NCBI RefSeq assembly: GCF_004216555.1
Contig: NZ_SGWQ01000001.1
Location: forward strand, 248,001-312,000
DNA: 64,000 bases
From: Herbihabitans rhizosphaerae
GTDB lineage: Bacteria > Actinomycetota > Actinomycetes > Mycobacteriales > Pseudonocardiaceae
Direction of reading: 5' to 3'
Position numbers and translations under genes: made by a program. Under the pieces are notes generated by a model. The model saw only the letters and a list, made by a program, of their open reading frames with translations, made no database searches and had not been told where the DNA came from. This document shows, in pieces, positions 27,918 to 35,080 of the stretch. The stretch's first letter is position 1. Every line of letters starts with the position of its first letter.

Positions 27918-28139
27918 GTGCTCATCACCGGTACCCACTCAACCGGCAAGACCACTCTGATCAACAACTTGGCCTCAGCCACGTCCGACCCGCGCATCGT
28001 TGAGGAGCCGGCCCGAACCTGCCCGTTTGCCCTCAACGACAGGCAGAACGACCTAAGCACTGCGTGGGTGCTTCCGCACGACCAAGAAGACAGGCTTGCC
28101 CGTGTGGCAACCCACCTACGGAAGATGGGTGCGCTGTGA
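27918..28139 (+). pseudogene. Truncated P-loop NTPase (AAA_28-like), N-terminal fragment
   Basis: A 73-residue reading frame beginning VLITGTHSTGKTTLINNL, a good Walker A, with IVEEPARTCPFALNDRQNDLSTAWV, which resembles the region after the P-loop in AAA_28-type ATPases and kinases. There is no Walker B and no lid, and the frame stops at the TGA overlapping the next gene. The GTG at 27918 has no ribosome site; the strong GGGGAGG 45 bases upstream has no start codon in this frame. A degraded gene fused to the kinase start is most likely; a small functional adaptor is the alternative. A distant relative of full length is at 49245-49952. Confidence 0.5.
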
Positions 28140-28732
28140 CCGGACTGCTGGTGGCCATCGAGGGACCGAAGTCGGTTGGCAAGACGACTTTGATCGACCA
28201 GATCCAGGCAATGTCGCCCGACACCGGCGACTGGCTGTTCACCAAGGAGCCGACCGGGCAGTTTGACCTCGGCAACGAACAGCGCTGCGTCGGTGCTGAG
28301 CTCGCCGCCCTCATTGCCGACGACCGCGGTCGCCATCTGGCGGAAGTCATCACGCCGGCATTGGAGCGCGGCCAGGTGGTGGTGACTGACCGGTACATCC
28401 TGTCGTCGTACGTTTTCCACTGCTTGGACGGCGTCAGCCCGACCGTGGTCGCTGGCCTCAACGCCTCGTTCCGCTCCCCGGACGTGCTCCTGATCCTGCA
28501 GTGCGCACCCGACACGTTGAGGGACAGGCGTGCCAAGCAGGGGCATTCAACGCGGCTGTCGACAGCGATTACCGTTGAAGACGAAATTCTCGCGTATACG
28601 GCCTACGCCAACGCCTGCCGCCCAGTTTCCGGAGAGATCATCATTGGCTACAATGAGTCAATGAATGACTGTCACCTCATTGTCAACCGCCTCGTCGGCG
28701 AGATTCGCACCAGGAAGGCGTCGTATGCCTGA
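28136..28732 (+). CDS. Thymidylate kinase-like nucleoside monophosphate kinase
   Basis: A 198-residue kinase of the thymidylate-kinase fold. It has P-loop IEGPKSVGKTTLIDQI, an EPTGQF loop where Tmk binds the nucleotide base, a VVVTDRYILSSYVF block with the DR motif, LILQCAPDTLRDRRAKQG as an arginine-rich lid, and a C-terminal helix. It differs from the housekeeping Tmk in lacking the usual GxGKxT wording and in its shortened ends, so another nucleotide, possibly a modified one, may be the substrate. The GTG at 28136 overlaps the preceding stop. The stop lies 8 bases inside the next gene, showing tight coupling. Confidence 0.72.
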   Translation: MTGLLVAIEGPKSVGKTTLIDQIQAMSPDTGDWLFTKEPTGQFDLGNEQRCVGAELAALIADDRGRHLAEVITPALERGQVVVTDRYILSSYVFHCLDGVSPTVVAGLNASFRSPDVLLILQCAPDTLRDRRAKQGHSTRLSTAITVEDEILAYTAYANACRPVSGEIIIGYNESMNDCHLIVNRLVGEIRTRKASYA

Positions 28733-29213
28733 CTGGATGCCGGATGGCAAATTGCCGGACGCGACCACCAAACAGGGCGCGTTCCTCTTCTTGATCGGCA
28801 CCATCTTGAATCAGACGATTTCCGGCGAACTCGCCTGGCGCGGTGTGGCCAGGTTGGCAACTCGCCTGGATCTGCACCCGTATGTCTTGCAGCAGCGGTC
28901 AGTCGAGGACATCGAGGCGGCGTTGCGGCGTGCGCCGGCCATCCATCCCTTTGCCGGGGCGATGGCTCGCGCCATCAAAGCCGCCGCCGATCAGGTATGC
29001 CAGGAGTACCACGGTGATGCCCGCTCCTTGTGGCGCACTGCCGGCAGCACAACCGATCTCACCGCCCGCATGACCAGCTTCCGGCAAGTCGGCAGGCACA
29101 AGGCGGAAGTGGCCGTCTTCCTGCTGGCTGTCGTGTACGGAGAGTGGGAGACGGCTGCACCCTCCCACGCCGAACAAATCTGCCCGGCCCTGCTGACGTA
29201 CCTAGGAGTTTGA
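28725..29213 (+). CDS. Short HhH-GPD-like (endonuclease III fold) protein
   Basis: A 162-residue protein whose helical pattern matches the HhH-GPD DNA-glycosylase core. FLFLIGTILNQTISGELAWRGVARL resembles the LIxxILSQQT helix. HPFAGAMARAIKAAADQV matches the next helices, and FRQVGRHKAEVAVFLL sits where the helix-hairpin-helix LPGVGRKTA is expected. The catalytic Lys position is His followed by Lys, and the chain ends before the catalytic Asp and the iron-sulfur loop. Glycosylase activity is therefore doubtful; a base-recognition or binding role is possible. The ATG at 28725 has AGGAAGG upstream and overlaps the kinase gene. Confidence 0.55.
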   Translation: MPDWMPDGKLPDATTKQGAFLFLIGTILNQTISGELAWRGVARLATRLDLHPYVLQQRSVEDIEAALRRAPAIHPFAGAMARAIKAAADQVCQEYHGDARSLWRTAGSTTDLTARMTSFRQVGRHKAEVAVFLLAVVYGEWETAAPSHAEQICPALLTYLGV

Positions 29214-29237
29214 CCACGACACACTGGGAGGACGGCC

Positions 29238-30161
29238 ATGCTGACCGATGTTGTGCGGTTCGATGACGACCGGCAGATTTTCACCACGGACGACATCACC
29301 ACGGACGAGCTCGTCAGTCGGATGGAGATTCCGCTGAGCCTGACGTTTCAGTTGACCCGTAACTGCAACTTCAAGTGCGTGTACTGCTCGGAGCCGCCAG
29401 GCATCCGGTCACGCAGCCTGGAAGAGCTGCTCGAGATGGTCGACAAGCTAAGCGGTATGCGGCGCATCATCTTTTCTGGCGGCGAACCGATGGCCTACAA
29501 GCACTTCTGGAAGGTCGTTGAGCACGCCCAGGGCAAGTTTGAGCGCATCGTCCTGTCCACCAACGCCAGCTTCATCACTCGTGACGCCGCTGCACGGTTG
29601 AAGGATCTCGTTCATTACATCGACATCACCGTCGATGGCCCTCGGCGCCAACACAACGAGATTCGCGGTCAGTACGACAAGGTGATCCGCGGACTCTCCC
29701 GAATCGCCGAAGAAGACATCCCGCTGTCGGTCATCTGCGTGTACATGAGTGGTAACAAGAATGTCATCAACTACATCGCCCATACCGGTGACATTTTTGG
29801 TGCCAAGAAGGTCAAGATTCTGACCACCATCCCCAAGGGAATGAGCAAGAACCTGTTCGAGGACTTCACCACGGGCGAAGAGCTTGACCATCTGTACGAC
29901 TACCTGCAACAGGAGAAGCGGCGCAACGGATGGACGCCGCGCATCACCATCGCCGACTGGATGAAGATCGGCCCCGGTCACGCCATCCTGATCGAGCCCG
30001 ATGGCAGGGCGATCGCCTCACCGGTGTGGTCGGAACCGGACTGCTTGGAGCCGTTCGGCAACCTGTACGACAGTACGGCCGGCGACCTCTGGAACAGCTT
30101 TCCCTACAAGGCGAACCACATGAACAAATACCTGGAGCGAACCATGATGGTGGTGGACTAG
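29238..30161 (+). CDS. Radical SAM enzyme with reduced SPASM/Twitch C-terminus
   Basis: A 307-residue radical SAM protein. The cluster motif is RNCNFKCVYC (CxxxCxxC, near residue 44), followed by RIIFSGGEPM (SAM-binding GGE), VLSTNAS, and ITVDGPRRQHNEIRG, as in MoaA/PqqE-like enzymes. Near the C-terminus, DCLEPFGNLYDSTAGDLWNSF matches the SPASM signature but with only one cysteine, so an auxiliary cluster is uncertain. It lacks the peptide-binding RRE domain and no precursor peptide gene is seen nearby. Neighbours are a nucleotide kinase, an HhH-GPD-like protein and a MazG-like protein, which points to a nucleotide substrate. The ATG follows GGGAGG. Confidence 0.88.
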   Translation: MLTDVVRFDDDRQIFTTDDITTDELVSRMEIPLSLTFQLTRNCNFKCVYCSEPPGIRSRSLEELLEMVDKLSGMRRIIFSGGEPMAYKHFWKVVEHAQGKFERIVLSTNASFITRDAAARLKDLVHYIDITVDGPRRQHNEIRGQYDKVIRGLSRIAEEDIPLSVICVYMSGNKNVINYIAHTGDIFGAKKVKILTTIPKGMSKNLFEDFTTGEELDHLYDYLQQEKRRNGWTPRITIADWMKIGPGHAILIEPDGRAIASPVWSEPDCLEPFGNLYDSTAGDLWNSFPYKANHMNKYLERTMMVVD

Positions 30162-30164
30162 CTC

Positions 30165-30524
30165 CTAGAACTGACGCTCGCGCAGGAAGCCGATTTTGCC
30201 GGTGACGGCGGCAGGCAGATCGACCTCGAGGATTTGAGCCAACAGCAACGTGCACACCATCACGTCGGCCAACTCTCCGGCGAGACTGTCACTGGTGAAT
30301 TGGGCGGCTTTGTCAGCACGACAGTACTTGAGGGCTCCCAGCACCTCGGCATGAAGTTCGCCCACTTCTTCGCCAAGCTTGGCTGTTTGCGCGAGGGCGA
30401 ACAGATCTCGGTCGCCCGCCATGTCCAAGCCAAAATTAGCAGCCAGCCGCTTTGCCTGGTGACCCGCCCATTCCGACGCTTCACGGAGACTCATGTCGCT
30501 CGGTTGGTGATGGACATCAGTCAT
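30165..30524 (-). CDS. MazG-like nucleotide pyrophosphohydrolase
   Basis: A 119-residue all-alpha protein with the MazG/dUTPase-like metal-binding pattern: AQTAKLGEEVGELHAEVLGALK (ExxE) and SLAGELADVMVCTLLLAQ (ExxD). Such proteins hydrolyse (d)NTPs to monophosphates and clear abnormal nucleotides. The ATG at 30524 follows GCGGAGGAAAAA, a very strong ribosome site. It converges on the radical SAM gene with three bases between stops, so the two share an end but not a promoter. It may remove a toxic or modified nucleotide made by the opposing operon, which is inference. Confidence 0.8.
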   Translation of the reverse strand: MTDVHHQPSDMSLREASEWAGHQAKRLAANFGLDMAGDRDLFALAQTAKLGEEVGELHAEVLGALKYCRADKAAQFTSDSLAGELADVMVCTLLLAQILEVDLPAAVTGKIGFLRERQF

Positions 30525-30593
30525 TTTTTCCTCCGCGGTGCGGTAGCTGAAAAGCTCTCTCAAGCAACGCGACGCAACCTAGCTTGCCAGTCA

Positions 30594-30734
30594 TGTGGAT
30601 CGCCATGTGGACAACACGCCGTTTGATGTGGACAAGTCGCATTTTCGGGGCGCTCGCGGTGTGGATGAACCCTAGCGTCAGATGACATGTGACCAGTTGG
30701 CCCCTGTGGATGACATGAGGTGGCCTGTGGAGGA
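30594..30734 (+). promoter_or_regulatory. Cluster of DnaA-box-like sites
   Basis: Two exact TGTGGACAA boxes (30606-30614 and 30627-30635) and four near-matches, TGTGGATCG (30594), TGTGGATGA (30660 and 30705) and TGTGGAGGA (30726), all have the same orientation. Steps are 12, 21, 33, 45 and 21 bases. They lie in the 325-base gap between the MazG-like gene and the VOC gene. No dnaA, dnaN or AT-rich unwinding element is present. The rest of the gap shows no gene. Confidence 0.5.
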
Positions 30735-30849
30735 CACGCCCGAGCGGAAACCTGCCCGATCAGGCGACAGGCCGGCGTCGGAAGCAAGCGCCGCCCTGTG
30801 GGGAGCTGCCATGACAGGTGAAGCACACTGTTCGGGCTAGCGTGGAGGC

Positions 30850-31200
30850 ATGAGCGTCGACCGTGTGGTGCCGAACATCGAGTCCGACAAGTTCGCCGAG
30901 AATCACGAGTTCTACCAAGGAGTTCTGGGCTTCGAGCTGGCGATGGACATGGACTGGATCGTCACGTATGTCTCGCCGGCGAACCCCACCGCTCAGGTGA
31001 GTGTGATCAGCAAGGACGCCAGCGCGCCCGTGCACCCGGACATGTCCGTCGGCGTGGACGACGTGGACGCGGTGCACGCCGAGGCGGCGCGGCGCGGCCT
31101 GGAGATCGTGCATCCGCTGACCGACGAGCCGTGGGGCGTGCGCCGGTTCTTCGTGCGCGACCCGAACGGGCTCGTGGTGAACGTCGTCAGCCATCGTTGA
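30850..31200 (+). CDS. VOC superfamily (glyoxalase/bleomycin-resistance fold) protein
   Basis: A 116-residue vicinal-oxygen-chelate protein with two beta-alpha-beta-beta-beta modules. It opens VVPNIESDKFAENHEFYQGVLGFELAMD and closes WGVRRFFVRDPNGLVVNVVSHR, with a terminal D-P-x-G typical of the family. The substrate is not evident; resistance, isomerase and dioxygenase members share this signature. Its stop overlaps the next ATG (TGATG), so it starts a four-gene run with a methyltransferase, a kinase and Thg1. Confidence 0.85.
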   Translation: MSVDRVVPNIESDKFAENHEFYQGVLGFELAMDMDWIVTYVSPANPTAQVSVISKDASAPVHPDMSVGVDDVDAVHAEAARRGLEIVHPLTDEPWGVRRFFVRDPNGLVVNVVSHR

Positions 31201-31850
31201 TGGACGTCGAGCAGGCGTGGGACGCGCTCTACGAAGTGGGCCGCTACGTCGGCAATCCACCGGTCCCGTTCACCGAGGACATCGTCGCCGCCGCGCGGAA
31301 GGCCGGCGCGACCAGCGGCGTGTACATCGGCTGCGGCAACGGCCGCAACCTGGTCCCGTTGATCACGCGGCGGCTCGACCTGATCGGCCTGGACATCTCC
31401 GCGACCGCGTTGCGCCAGCTCGCCGCCCGCGCTCCGCACCTGCGCGACCGGCTCGTGCACGGCGATCTCGACGCGCTGCCGGCCGGCGAGACCTACCCGC
31501 TGGTGATCGGCATCCAGGTGTTCCAGCACGGCGACCGCGAGACCACGCACGCACACCTGCGCGCGGCCCAACGCCGCACCGCCCCCGGCGGCCTGTTCTG
31601 CCTGCGGGTGCACGCGATCGGCACCGATGTCGGATCGGCGCACGAGGTGGTGGAGCGGCACGGCGAGGCGTTCACCGTGCGGTACACCGGCGGCGAGAAG
31701 CGGGGAATGCTGGTGCACTACTTCGAACGCGCCGAGTTGGACGAGCTGTTCGCCGACGAGTTCGAACCCGTGCTGCCGTTGCGGATCGACGCGGCGCCCC
31801 AGAACGGCGGGCAATGGCTGCAGTGGGAGGCGATCTGGCGGCGGCGCTAG
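31200..31850 (+). CDS. Class I SAM-dependent methyltransferase
   Basis: A 216-residue methyltransferase with motif I VYIGCGNGRN (near residue 42), motif II LDLIGLDISATAL with the acidic SAM-ribose residue, and the post-I region VHGDLDALP. The order and spacing resemble the thiopurine/UbiE-like group. RNA, small molecule and protein substrates cannot be distinguished. It is translationally coupled to the VOC gene and followed, 10 bases on, by a polynucleotide-kinase-like protein and then Thg1. An RNA-end substrate is therefore worth considering. Confidence 0.83.
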   Translation: MDVEQAWDALYEVGRYVGNPPVPFTEDIVAAARKAGATSGVYIGCGNGRNLVPLITRRLDLIGLDISATALRQLAARAPHLRDRLVHGDLDALPAGETYPLVIGIQVFQHGDRETTHAHLRAAQRRTAPGGLFCLRVHAIGTDVGSAHEVVERHGEAFTVRYTGGEKRGMLVHYFERAELDELFADEFEPVLPLRIDAAPQNGGQWLQWEAIWRRR

Positions 31851-31860
31851 TGTTCGACGC

Positions 31861-32319
31861 GTGGAGGTCGCGGTTCTGATCGGGCTGCAGGCGTCGGGCA
31901 AGAGCACGTTCTACCGCGCGGAGCTCGCCCAGACCCACGTGCACGTCAGCAAGGACAACTTTCCCAACGCGCGCCGGCCGCAGCGCCGCCAACTGCGCCT
32001 GATCGCCGAGGCGTTGACGGCCGGACGGGATGTCGCCGTGGACAACACGAACCCGTCACCCGAGGAGTGGCAACCGATCATCGATGTCGCGCGTGAGTGT
32101 GGCGCGACTGTCACCGGGTACTGGTTTCCGCCGGACTTGATTGCCACCTTCGGGCGAAATGCCTTGCGGGAAGGGAAAACACGCGTGCCGGACGTCGGCA
32201 TCCGTGCAACGCTCAAGCGGCTGCGGCAACCCACATCGAGAGACGGTTTCGATCGGCTGCACATCGTGCGGTGGGACGGCGACGGCGGGTTCACGGTGCG
32301 ACCCCTCGACCAGGAGTGA
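31861..32319 (+). CDS. AAA_33-type kinase (polynucleotide kinase-like)
   Basis: A 152-residue P-loop kinase. It starts VEVAVLIGLQASGKSTFYRAELAQ (Walker A) and has VAVDNTNPSPEEW, the DNTN motif typical of T4-Pnk/PNKP-type kinase domains, then VTGYWFPPDLIATFGRNALREGKTRVPD as the lid. The size equals an isolated Pnkp kinase domain, so 5'-OH RNA or nucleoside phosphorylation is likely. GTG start. Thg1 follows 10 bases later, suggesting joint action on tRNA 5' ends. Confidence 0.8.
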   Translation: MEVAVLIGLQASGKSTFYRAELAQTHVHVSKDNFPNARRPQRRQLRLIAEALTAGRDVAVDNTNPSPEEWQPIIDVARECGATVTGYWFPPDLIATFGRNALREGKTRVPDVGIRATLKRLRQPTSRDGFDRLHIVRWDGDGGFTVRPLDQE

Positions 32320-32329
32320 ACGAACAGGC

Positions 32330-33085
32330 ATGGACGGCGACGAGTTCGAGGCGCGGCAGCGCCGTCGCGAGTGGTTCCACGGGCTGACGGTTCCGCCGGG
32401 TTCCTGGACGGTGATCCGCGTCGACGGCCGGTCGTTCTCGCGATTCACCGGACAGCGCTTCACCAAGCCGTTCGACGCCGAGTTCTCCAAGATCATGGTG
32501 GCCACGGCGGAGGCGCTGATCTCCGAGTTGGGCGGCAAGTACGCCTACACCGAGAGCGACGAGATCTCCGTGGTGTTCGACCCCGTGTTCGACATGTTCG
32601 GGCGCAGCGTGGAGAAACTGGTGTCGGTGTCGGCCGGCATCGCGTCGTCCACGTTCACCAACGGCGTCGGCGAGCCGGCGCACTTCGACAGCCGGATTTG
32701 GCTCGGCACAACGGAAATCGACGTCGTGGACTATCTGTCCTGGCGGCAGGCGGACGCGGCGCGATGTGCGCTGAACGGCTGGTGCTACTGGACCTTGCGG
32801 GACAACGGGCGCAGTGCCGCGGAAGCCACCGGCGATCTGGAGCGCACCAGCACGGCGGACAAGAACGAGCTGCTGCACCGGCACGGCGTCAACTTCAACG
32901 ACGTGCCGGCGTGGCAGCGGCGCGGAATCGGGTTCTGGTGGGAGACCTACGAGCGCGTCGGGCACGACCCGATTCGCGGCGTCGACGTGTCGGCGCAGCG
33001 GCGGCGGTTGCGCGTGGAGCGTGACCTGCCGATGAAGGAGGCCTACCGCGAACTGGTCCTGAAACTGATCACCTCTGGGCGGTAG
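32330..33085 (+). CDS. thg1: Thg1-like tRNA 3'-5' polymerase
   Basis: A 251-residue member of the tRNAHis guanylyltransferase/Thg1-like family, which adds nucleotides to RNA in the 3'-5' direction. Bacterial members repair 5'-truncated tRNAs. Metal-binding carboxylates lie in TVIRVDGRSFSRFTG (about residues 27-41) and YTESDEISVVF (about 69-79). The C-terminal NELLHRHGVNFNDVPAWQRRGIG corresponds to the conserved HINNLYN region. The family is patchy in bacteria. The upstream kinase could supply 5'-phosphorylated ends. The ATG at 32330 is supported by family alignment; the ribosome site is weak. Confidence 0.9.
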   Translation: MDGDEFEARQRRREWFHGLTVPPGSWTVIRVDGRSFSRFTGQRFTKPFDAEFSKIMVATAEALISELGGKYAYTESDEISVVFDPVFDMFGRSVEKLVSVSAGIASSTFTNGVGEPAHFDSRIWLGTTEIDVVDYLSWRQADAARCALNGWCYWTLRDNGRSAAEATGDLERTSTADKNELLHRHGVNFNDVPAWQRRGIGFWWETYERVGHDPIRGVDVSAQRRRLRVERDLPMKEAYRELVLKLITSGR

Positions 33086-33093
33086 CCCGGCCA

Positions 33094-33110
33094 GTTGCCC
33101 CCGTGGCAAC
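33094..33110. terminator. Hairpin after thg1
   Basis: GTTGCC-CCCGT-GGCAAC is a perfect 6-bp stem 9 bases after the thg1 stop. There is no U-tract. It is a probable end of the VOC-methyltransferase-kinase-thg1 operon. Confidence 0.4.
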
Positions 33111-33204
33111 CGTTGCTTCGATGGGGTGATCGCAGCACGCATGTGCTCCATTCGTTGCGCCGCAAGCAATACCGTCGTCCCCAGGACAACTGGCGGGAGG
33201 CGTC

Positions 33205-34071
33205 ATGATCGTAAACAGCCATGAGAGCACGGCGCGCAGCAAGGTGCTGGGCGCGGAACTTCGCCGCTGGCGCGAGCGGGCCGGAATCGAGGCGCGAGAG
33301 GTGGCCCACCGGCTGAGCTGGTCACGATCGAAGGTTTCGCACATGGAGCGCGGCACCCGAGGGGTATCGGAGTTGGACGCCACCAAGTACCTGGGGGTGT
33401 GCCGCACACCCGGAGCCGACATCGACGACGTGCTCGAGTTCTTCCACGAAACCGAAGGACTCTGGGCACAGTTGCACCCACAGCTCCTGTCCGACGAACT
33501 ACGAGGACAGATCACTCTCGAAACATCGGCGCGAGAGATCCACTCGCTGCAGTTGCTGGTGCTGCCCGGTTTGCTGCAAACCGAGGACTACATCCGGGCG
33601 TTGATCACCGAATGCGGAATCGCTAAGGAGGAGCGCATCGAGACGCTCGTGCGCGTTCGCAAGGACAGGCAGGTCCTGCTTCGCCGTCACCGGCCACCAG
33701 CGTTCAGGTTCTTCATCCACGAAAACCCATTGCGCATGATGGTCGGTGACGCACACACCATGAACGATCAACTCCTGCATCTGGTGTTCATGTCGTCGCG
33801 TCCACATATTTCGATCAGGGTGATACCGGAGTCAGTGGGAGTGCATGCCAACACCGTCGGACCGTTCACGCTGATGGACTACGACCTGCCTCGGTCGGTG
33901 GTGTCGGTGGACACCCTCACCACGACCCTGTTCATCGACCGCAAACGCGCGGTCGCAGGCCACCGTGACGCACTGCGCCAGGTTGAGTCGATCGCCCTGG
34001 ACCAGGGAGAATCGCGGTCGTGGCTTGCCAATCTGGCAAATGAGTTCGATCGACCGCGAGAGGACTCATAG
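33205..34071 (+). CDS. XRE-family regulator with DUF5753
   Basis: A 288-residue actinobacterial regulator. The N-terminal Cro/C1 helix-turn-helix (about 12-70) contains LRRWRERAGIEAREVAHRLSWSRSKVSHMERG. The remainder is the DUF5753 ligand domain, with the hallmark LQLLVLPGLLQTEDYIRAL and later RFFIHENPLRMMVG and HISIRVIP. Such proteins are numerous in Streptomyces and Pseudonocardiales and often pair with a DUF397 protein, which is not seen here. The ATG follows GGGAGG. The target is unknown. Confidence 0.92.
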   Translation: MIVNSHESTARSKVLGAELRRWRERAGIEAREVAHRLSWSRSKVSHMERGTRGVSELDATKYLGVCRTPGADIDDVLEFFHETEGLWAQLHPQLLSDELRGQITLETSAREIHSLQLLVLPGLLQTEDYIRALITECGIAKEERIETLVRVRKDRQVLLRRHRPPAFRFFIHENPLRMMVGDAHTMNDQLLHLVFMSSRPHISIRVIPESVGVHANTVGPFTLMDYDLPRSVVSVDTLTTTLFIDRKRAVAGHRDALRQVESIALDQGESRSWLANLANEFDRPREDS

Positions 34072-34082
34072 GAGCAGTTTCC

Positions 34083-34499
34083 TCAGCGGAGCAACGGCCG
34101 GGAGCCGACGAGCTTGTTGACCTGCTTGCGCGGGCCGTACAAGCCGACGCCCACACTGGCGAGATCGGCGGTCGGGGTGGCGGCCATCTTGTCGATGTAT
34201 TCCTCGTAGGTCTTGCAGCTCTGAGCCAGTGAATTGAAGCTGACGAAGAACATCCCGTCCTGCGCGGCCGCGATCTCCACGATGGTGCCGATCTGCTCGC
34301 GCGGCGCCACGAGAATCGGCAGCGGCGTGTAGACGACGCCGGGGTGAACCACACCGTCGGCATCCTTCACATCCACGCCGACGAGCCCGTCGACGCGGTG
34401 TCCCATGGTCAACGAGAGCACGCTCGCCGCGTTGACCGCGAGCCCCGTCGGCAGCTCGTCGCTGACCACGATCGCGCACTTGAACTCTGGCTGGGTCAT
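34083..34499 (-). CDS. DUF2000 family protein
   Basis: A 138-residue protein of the DUF2000 group, which shares the peptidyl-tRNA hydrolase II-like fold but has no established reaction. It opens FKCAIVVSDELPTGLAVNAASVLSLTMGH and has GVVYTPLPILVA and MFFVSFNSLAQSCKTYEEY. It is divergent from an Lrp/AsnC regulator 95 bases away, a pairing seen in many bacteria, so the regulator probably controls it. An amino-acid-linked role is inference. Confidence 0.83.
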   Translation of the reverse strand: MTQPEFKCAIVVSDELPTGLAVNAASVLSLTMGHRVDGLVGVDVKDADGVVHPGVVYTPLPILVAPREQIGTIVEIAAAQDGMFFVSFNSLAQSCKTYEEYIDKMAATPTADLASVGVGLYGPRKQVNKLVGSRPLLR

Positions 34500-34594
34500 G
34501 GCGCGCAAGTTAGCAGCCGTTGCGGGTTCTCCTGGCAGTTGCCGTGATAAGTTCGGCGATCAGTCGATAATCTCGAATTTCGCACGGGTGGGCG

Positions 34595-35080
34595 ATGATG
34601 GAGCTGGACGAACTCGACACGGCGTTGCTGACCCTCTTGCAGGAGGACGCGCGGCTGACGAACAAGGAACTGGCTGCCCGTCTGCACGTGGCACAGTCCA
34701 CCTGCCTGGAGCGCATTCGCAGGCTGACCAAGCGCGGCATCCTGCGCGGCCAGCGCGCCGATATCGACCTGCGGAAGATCGGCCGAGGCACTCAGGCGCT
34801 GGTGGCCGTGCAGCTCCGCCCGCCGGACCGCACGGTGATCGACTCGTTCCAGGCGTTCGTGGCGGACCTGCCGGAAGTGCTGTCGTACTTCGTCATGTCC
34901 GGCAGCGACGACTTCCTGCTGCACGTCGCGGTGGCCGACAACGATCAGCTCAGCGCGTTCATCCTGGATCGCCTCACCCAACGGCGGGAGATCGTGCACG
35001 TGCGGACCTCGGTGATCTTCAGTCACGTCCAGCGTTCCGTGGTCGTACCGCTGCCGGACGACAGCGCTCAGGCGCGCTGA
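34595..35080 (+). CDS. Lrp/AsnC family transcriptional regulator
   Basis: A 161-residue feast/famine regulator. The N-terminal helix-turn-helix is LDELDTALLTLLQEDARLTNKELAARLHVAQSTCLERIRRL, followed by a C-terminal RAM ligand-binding domain (about 70-150) with LVAVQLRPP, VLSYFVMSGSDDFLLHVAV and HVRTSVIFSHV. The length is normal. The divergent DUF2000 gene is the likely target. The shared 95-base promoter contains an AT-rich stretch around 34566-34580. Its 3' end overlaps a convergent flavin-binding protein gene by 13 bases. Confidence 0.92.
   Translation: MMELDELDTALLTLLQEDARLTNKELAARLHVAQSTCLERIRRLTKRGILRGQRADIDLRKIGRGTQALVAVQLRPPDRTVIDSFQAFVADLPEVLSYFVMSGSDDFLLHVAVADNDQLSAFILDRLTQRREIVHVRTSVIFSHVQRSVVVPLPDDSAQAR

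Noticed and set aside
29238-30161. Prokaryotic viperin
   Set aside because: The radical SAM motif and C-terminus are MoaA/SPASM-like; viperin-specific C-terminal motifs are not seen.
29238-30161. RiPP maturase
   Set aside because: No RRE domain and no short precursor gene next to it; the neighbours are nucleotide enzymes.
30594-30734. Possible CRISPR array or oriC
   Set aside because: Units are only 9 bases with unequal spacing, so not CRISPR. dnaA, dnaN and an AT-rich unwinding region are absent, so not oriC by context.
30560-30826. 88-codon minus-strand frame through the DnaA-box region
   Set aside because: Its Cys-Pro-His repeats arise from the TGTGGA sites; no ribosome site or family. 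It is better explained as regulatory DNA.
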